A stretch of 56,758 nt of DNA, taken from positions 1 to 56,758 of the forward strand of contig NZ_BAGN01000084.1 of assembly GCF_000308835.1 (NCBI RefSeq), given 5' to 3'. The notes under the pieces are model-generated. The model searched no databases and had not been told where the DNA came from. It worked only from the letters and a program-made list of their open reading frames with translations. Below, piece after piece: positions 55,070-56,758 of this stretch. This stretch comes from Nocardia vinacea NBRC 16497 (GTDB lineage Bacteria; Actinomycetota; Actinomycetes; Mycobacteriales; Mycobacteriaceae). How positions within the stretch are numbered: position 1 is the stretch's first letter; every line of letters starts with the position of its first letter. A program made the position numbers and the translations under genes.

Positions 55070-55232
55070 GGTCGTGCGGGTGCTGGTGCGCGGTGGATCG
55101 TGTGCGCTATAGGTACTTCGGTGCCGGACGGTGACCGTCGCGCGTGTCGTTCCGGCGATCGCGAGCGTGTCGCTTGCTCGCAGAATACGCGTACGGTTGC
55201 GACGACCCGACGGCCCGGTTACGGCCCACCAC

Positions 55233-55238
55233 TACACT
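55233..55238 (+). promoter_or_regulatory. Putative -10 box, leaderless metF
   Basis: TACACT lies 6 nt before the GTG at 55245. Confidence 0.45.
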
Positions 55239-55244
55239 GGACCG

Positions 55245-56306
55245 GTGACTTTCGATAACGTGCGGGGACGTTCGACCCCTGGCCGGCCGTCCCCGACGCC
55301 ACCGATCGTCTCTGGAACACCCTCGGTTGTACAGAGTCTGCGGACCCATTCCGGGGGTTCGGTGCCTTTCTCGGTGGAGTTCAATCCGCCGCGTGACGCC
55401 GCGGGCGAGGCGCGGCTGTGGCGTGCGGCACGCACCTTCGAGCGCATGCATCCGGCCTTCGTCTCGATGACCTACGGCGCGGGCGGTACCACTCGTGACC
55501 GCACCGTGCGGATCACCGGCGCGCTGGCCGAGGAGACGACGCTGCTGCCGGTCGCGCATCTGACCGCCGTCGAGCACAGCGTCGCCGAACTGCGCTCACT
55601 GGTCGGCGCGTACGCCGATTCGGGCATCCGCAATATCCTCGTGCTGCGCGGCGACCCGCCCGGTGATCCGCTCGGCGAATGGCGCAAACATCCCGAGGGG
55701 GTCGCCTACGCCGAGGAACTGGTGCGCATCGTGCGCGACCTCGGTGACTTCCATGTCGGCGTCGCCTCGTTCCCACAGGGCCACCACCGGTCTCCCGATC
55801 TGGAGCATGACACCGCGTACCTGGCCGCGAAACTGCGTGCGGGCGCGGAGTATTCGATCACCCAGATGTTCTTCGACGTCGAGCACTATCTGCGGCTGCG
55901 CGACCGCATCGCAGCCTTCGACCCGATCGAGGGCGCGAAGCCGATCATTCCGGAGCTGATGCCCATCACCTCGCTGCGCACGGTGGCGCGCGCCGAGGAA
56001 CTGTGCGGACGTTCCCTGCCGCCCGCGGTCATGGAGCGCTTGCGCAAGGCCGCCGGGGACGGGCCGGAGGAGAACAATGCCGCGGTCCGCGAGGTCGGCA
56101 TCGAAATCGCCACCGAAATGGGCCAGCGCCTCATCGATGAGGGCGCGCCCTGCCTGCACTTCATCACGCTGAACTTCGCCAAGGCCACCGGTGAGGTCCT
56201 CACCAACCTCGGCTACGGCGTAACCGCCGCACCCAGCTCCCATGGCTCCCCGAGTCTTCTGCCGGTCGTGGGTGCCACACCGGTGGCGTCGCGGGCCGAC
56301 GGTTAG
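55245..56306 (+). CDS. metF: Methylenetetrahydrofolate reductase
   Basis: The 353-residue (beta/alpha)8 enzyme starts at GTG 55245. Typical segments are FSVEFNPPRD (catalytic Glu region), FVSMTYGAGGTTRDRT, LTAVEHSVAEL, NILVLRGDPPGD and GAEYSITQMFFDVEHY. It should reduce 5,10-methylene-THF to 5-methyl-THF, with FAD or, in mycobacteria-like relatives, another cofactor arrangement. Proline- and serine-rich N-terminal residues (1-35) are low-complexity. It is divergent from idsA over about 175 bp. Confidence 0.9.
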   Translation: MTFDNVRGRSTPGRPSPTPPIVSGTPSVVQSLRTHSGGSVPFSVEFNPPRDAAGEARLWRAARTFERMHPAFVSMTYGAGGTTRDRTVRITGALAEETTLLPVAHLTAVEHSVAELRSLVGAYADSGIRNILVLRGDPPGDPLGEWRKHPEGVAYAEELVRIVRDLGDFHVGVASFPQGHHRSPDLEHDTAYLAAKLRAGAEYSITQMFFDVEHYLRLRDRIAAFDPIEGAKPIIPELMPITSLRTVARAEELCGRSLPPAVMERLRKAAGDGPEENNAAVREVGIEIATEMGQRLIDEGAPCLHFITLNFAKATGEVLTNLGYGVTAAPSSHGSPSLLPVVGATPVASRADG

Positions 56307-56380
56307 TCGGGGTCGGGTGCTGGGCGTACCCGGCGAGTTACCGATGTTCTTGCGAAATCAGTTGTTGCGCGGAATCCCCA

Positions 56381-56411
56381 GCTGCCCCCGACATCGGTAG
56401 ACGGGGGCAGC
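56381..56411. terminator. Hairpin between convergent metF and the LLM gene
   Basis: GCTGCCCCCG and CGGGGGCAGC form a perfect 10-bp stem with an 11-nt loop, 75 nt after metF and 8 nt before the stop of the neighbour. Confidence 0.7.
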
Positions 56412-56418
56412 ATGCCGG

Positions 56419-56758
56419 CTACGCGGCGCGCGCTGTCCGCAGACCCCAGGCATCGGCGAGAAGTCGATGCGATTCGAGACGGTCCTCGTGACGATGCGTG
56501 ATGCTGGTGACGAGGAGTTCGTTCGCGCCGGTAACTCGCTGCAGGGCCTGCAGGCGTTCGACGACCGTGCGCGGGCTGCCGACGAATTGGGTGGCGAGGC
56601 GGTCGTCGACCAGTCGGCGCTGCTCCGGTGTCAGCGGGGTGGCGGTATCCGGATCGAGGTAGTCGGCGGCGCCCGCACCGCTGCGAATGCTGTGCACCCA
56701 GTGACCGTAGGTGGCGGCCAGATGTTGGGCGCGCCCGTCGTCGGGAGCGACGACCACG
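56419..56758 (-). CDS. Luciferase-like (LLM-class) oxidoreductase, C-terminal fragment
   Basis: The gene runs off the right edge and only about 112 C-terminal residues are visible. LATQFVGSPRTVVERLQALQRVTGANELLVTSITHRHEDRLESHRLLAD is the typical end of the bacterial luciferase-like flavin- or F420-dependent family (MsnO8-type). The N-terminal half with the cofactor site is missing, so the exact subfamily cannot be decided. Confidence 0.82.
   Translation of the reverse strand, partial: VVVAPDDGRAQHLAATYGHWVHSIRSGAGAADYLDPDTATPLTPEQRRLVDDRLATQFVGSPRTVVERLQALQRVTGANELLVTSITHRHEDRLESHRLLADAWGLRTARAA

Overview
The window is high-GC actinobacterial chromosome, most likely Nocardia or a close mycolate-forming relative. 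Three things point there: the actinobacterial bc1-aa3 respiratory genes, the late mycolata genes for phosphatidylinositol mannoside and lipomannan (pimB', mptA), and a gene order that largely matches, from memory, the Mycobacterium tuberculosis stretch Rv2215 to Rv2172. No tRNA, rRNA, CRISPR array, integrase, transposase or plasmid gene was seen. Most of the window is core genome; the accessory parts are a block at about 17.6-26.0 kb and several families of small repeats.

Layout. 0-5.7 kb: sucB (start only), a small conserved gene, leucyl aminopeptidase, gcvT, ilvE and a metallo-beta-lactamase-fold hydrolase. 6-10.5 kb: late cobalamin genes cobS, cobT, cobU, then a GlxA-type regulator and a 52-residue membrane protein. 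10.6-17.6 kb: DUF3043 protein, erpA, adenosine kinase, asnB, and ctaC-ctaF of cytochrome oxidase. 17.6-26 kb, accessory: SDR-like protein, FAD oxidoreductase, PhoD phosphatase, deazaflavin-type protein, a second cytochrome b gene (qcrB2) between two tiny coupled ORFs, an unknown gene, and a stand-alone TrpF-like gene. 26-35 kb: plsC, glucokinase, ArsA ATPase, two SRPBCC proteins, pimB', a membrane HExxH protein and two NlpC/P60 hydrolases. 35.7-44.7 kb: DnaQ/GIY-YIG protein, AsnC-type protein, a small exported protein, trpD, then ctaE-qcrC-qcrA-qcrB. 44.7-56.8 kb: exoribonuclease, aroG, PASTA kinase with its likely substrate, the idsA-crtI-mptA-crtB operon, metF, and the end of a luciferase-like gene.

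How it works together. ctaC, ctaF, ctaE and qcrCAB encode nearly all of the bc1-aa3 supercomplex (ctaD is not here). aroG, trpD and possibly trpF feed aromatic synthesis. pimB' and mptA build the mannosylated envelope, while the NlpC/P60 enzymes and the PASTA kinase act on or sense peptidoglycan. idsA, crtB and crtI make a C40 carotenoid, probably lycopene, and mptA sits inside that operon.

The most unusual signals are repeats. (1) Four copies of a 72-84 bp in-frame mini-ORF cassette encode a peptide ending PSASEAQA or similar and join genes by ATGA/GTGA overlaps. (2) A 44-bp palindromic element lies in frame inside asnB, and a second copy breaks the signal peptide of a small exported protein; its stem shows a compensatory base-pair change. 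(3) A long-hairpin intergenic repeat occurs at least four times. (4) Three tandem copies of a ~120-bp unit lie between adoK and asnB. (5) A 10.5-copy hexanucleotide repeat lies inside cobT. Many genes also carry a TANNNT box 6-7 nt before the start codon, which suggests leaderless transcripts.
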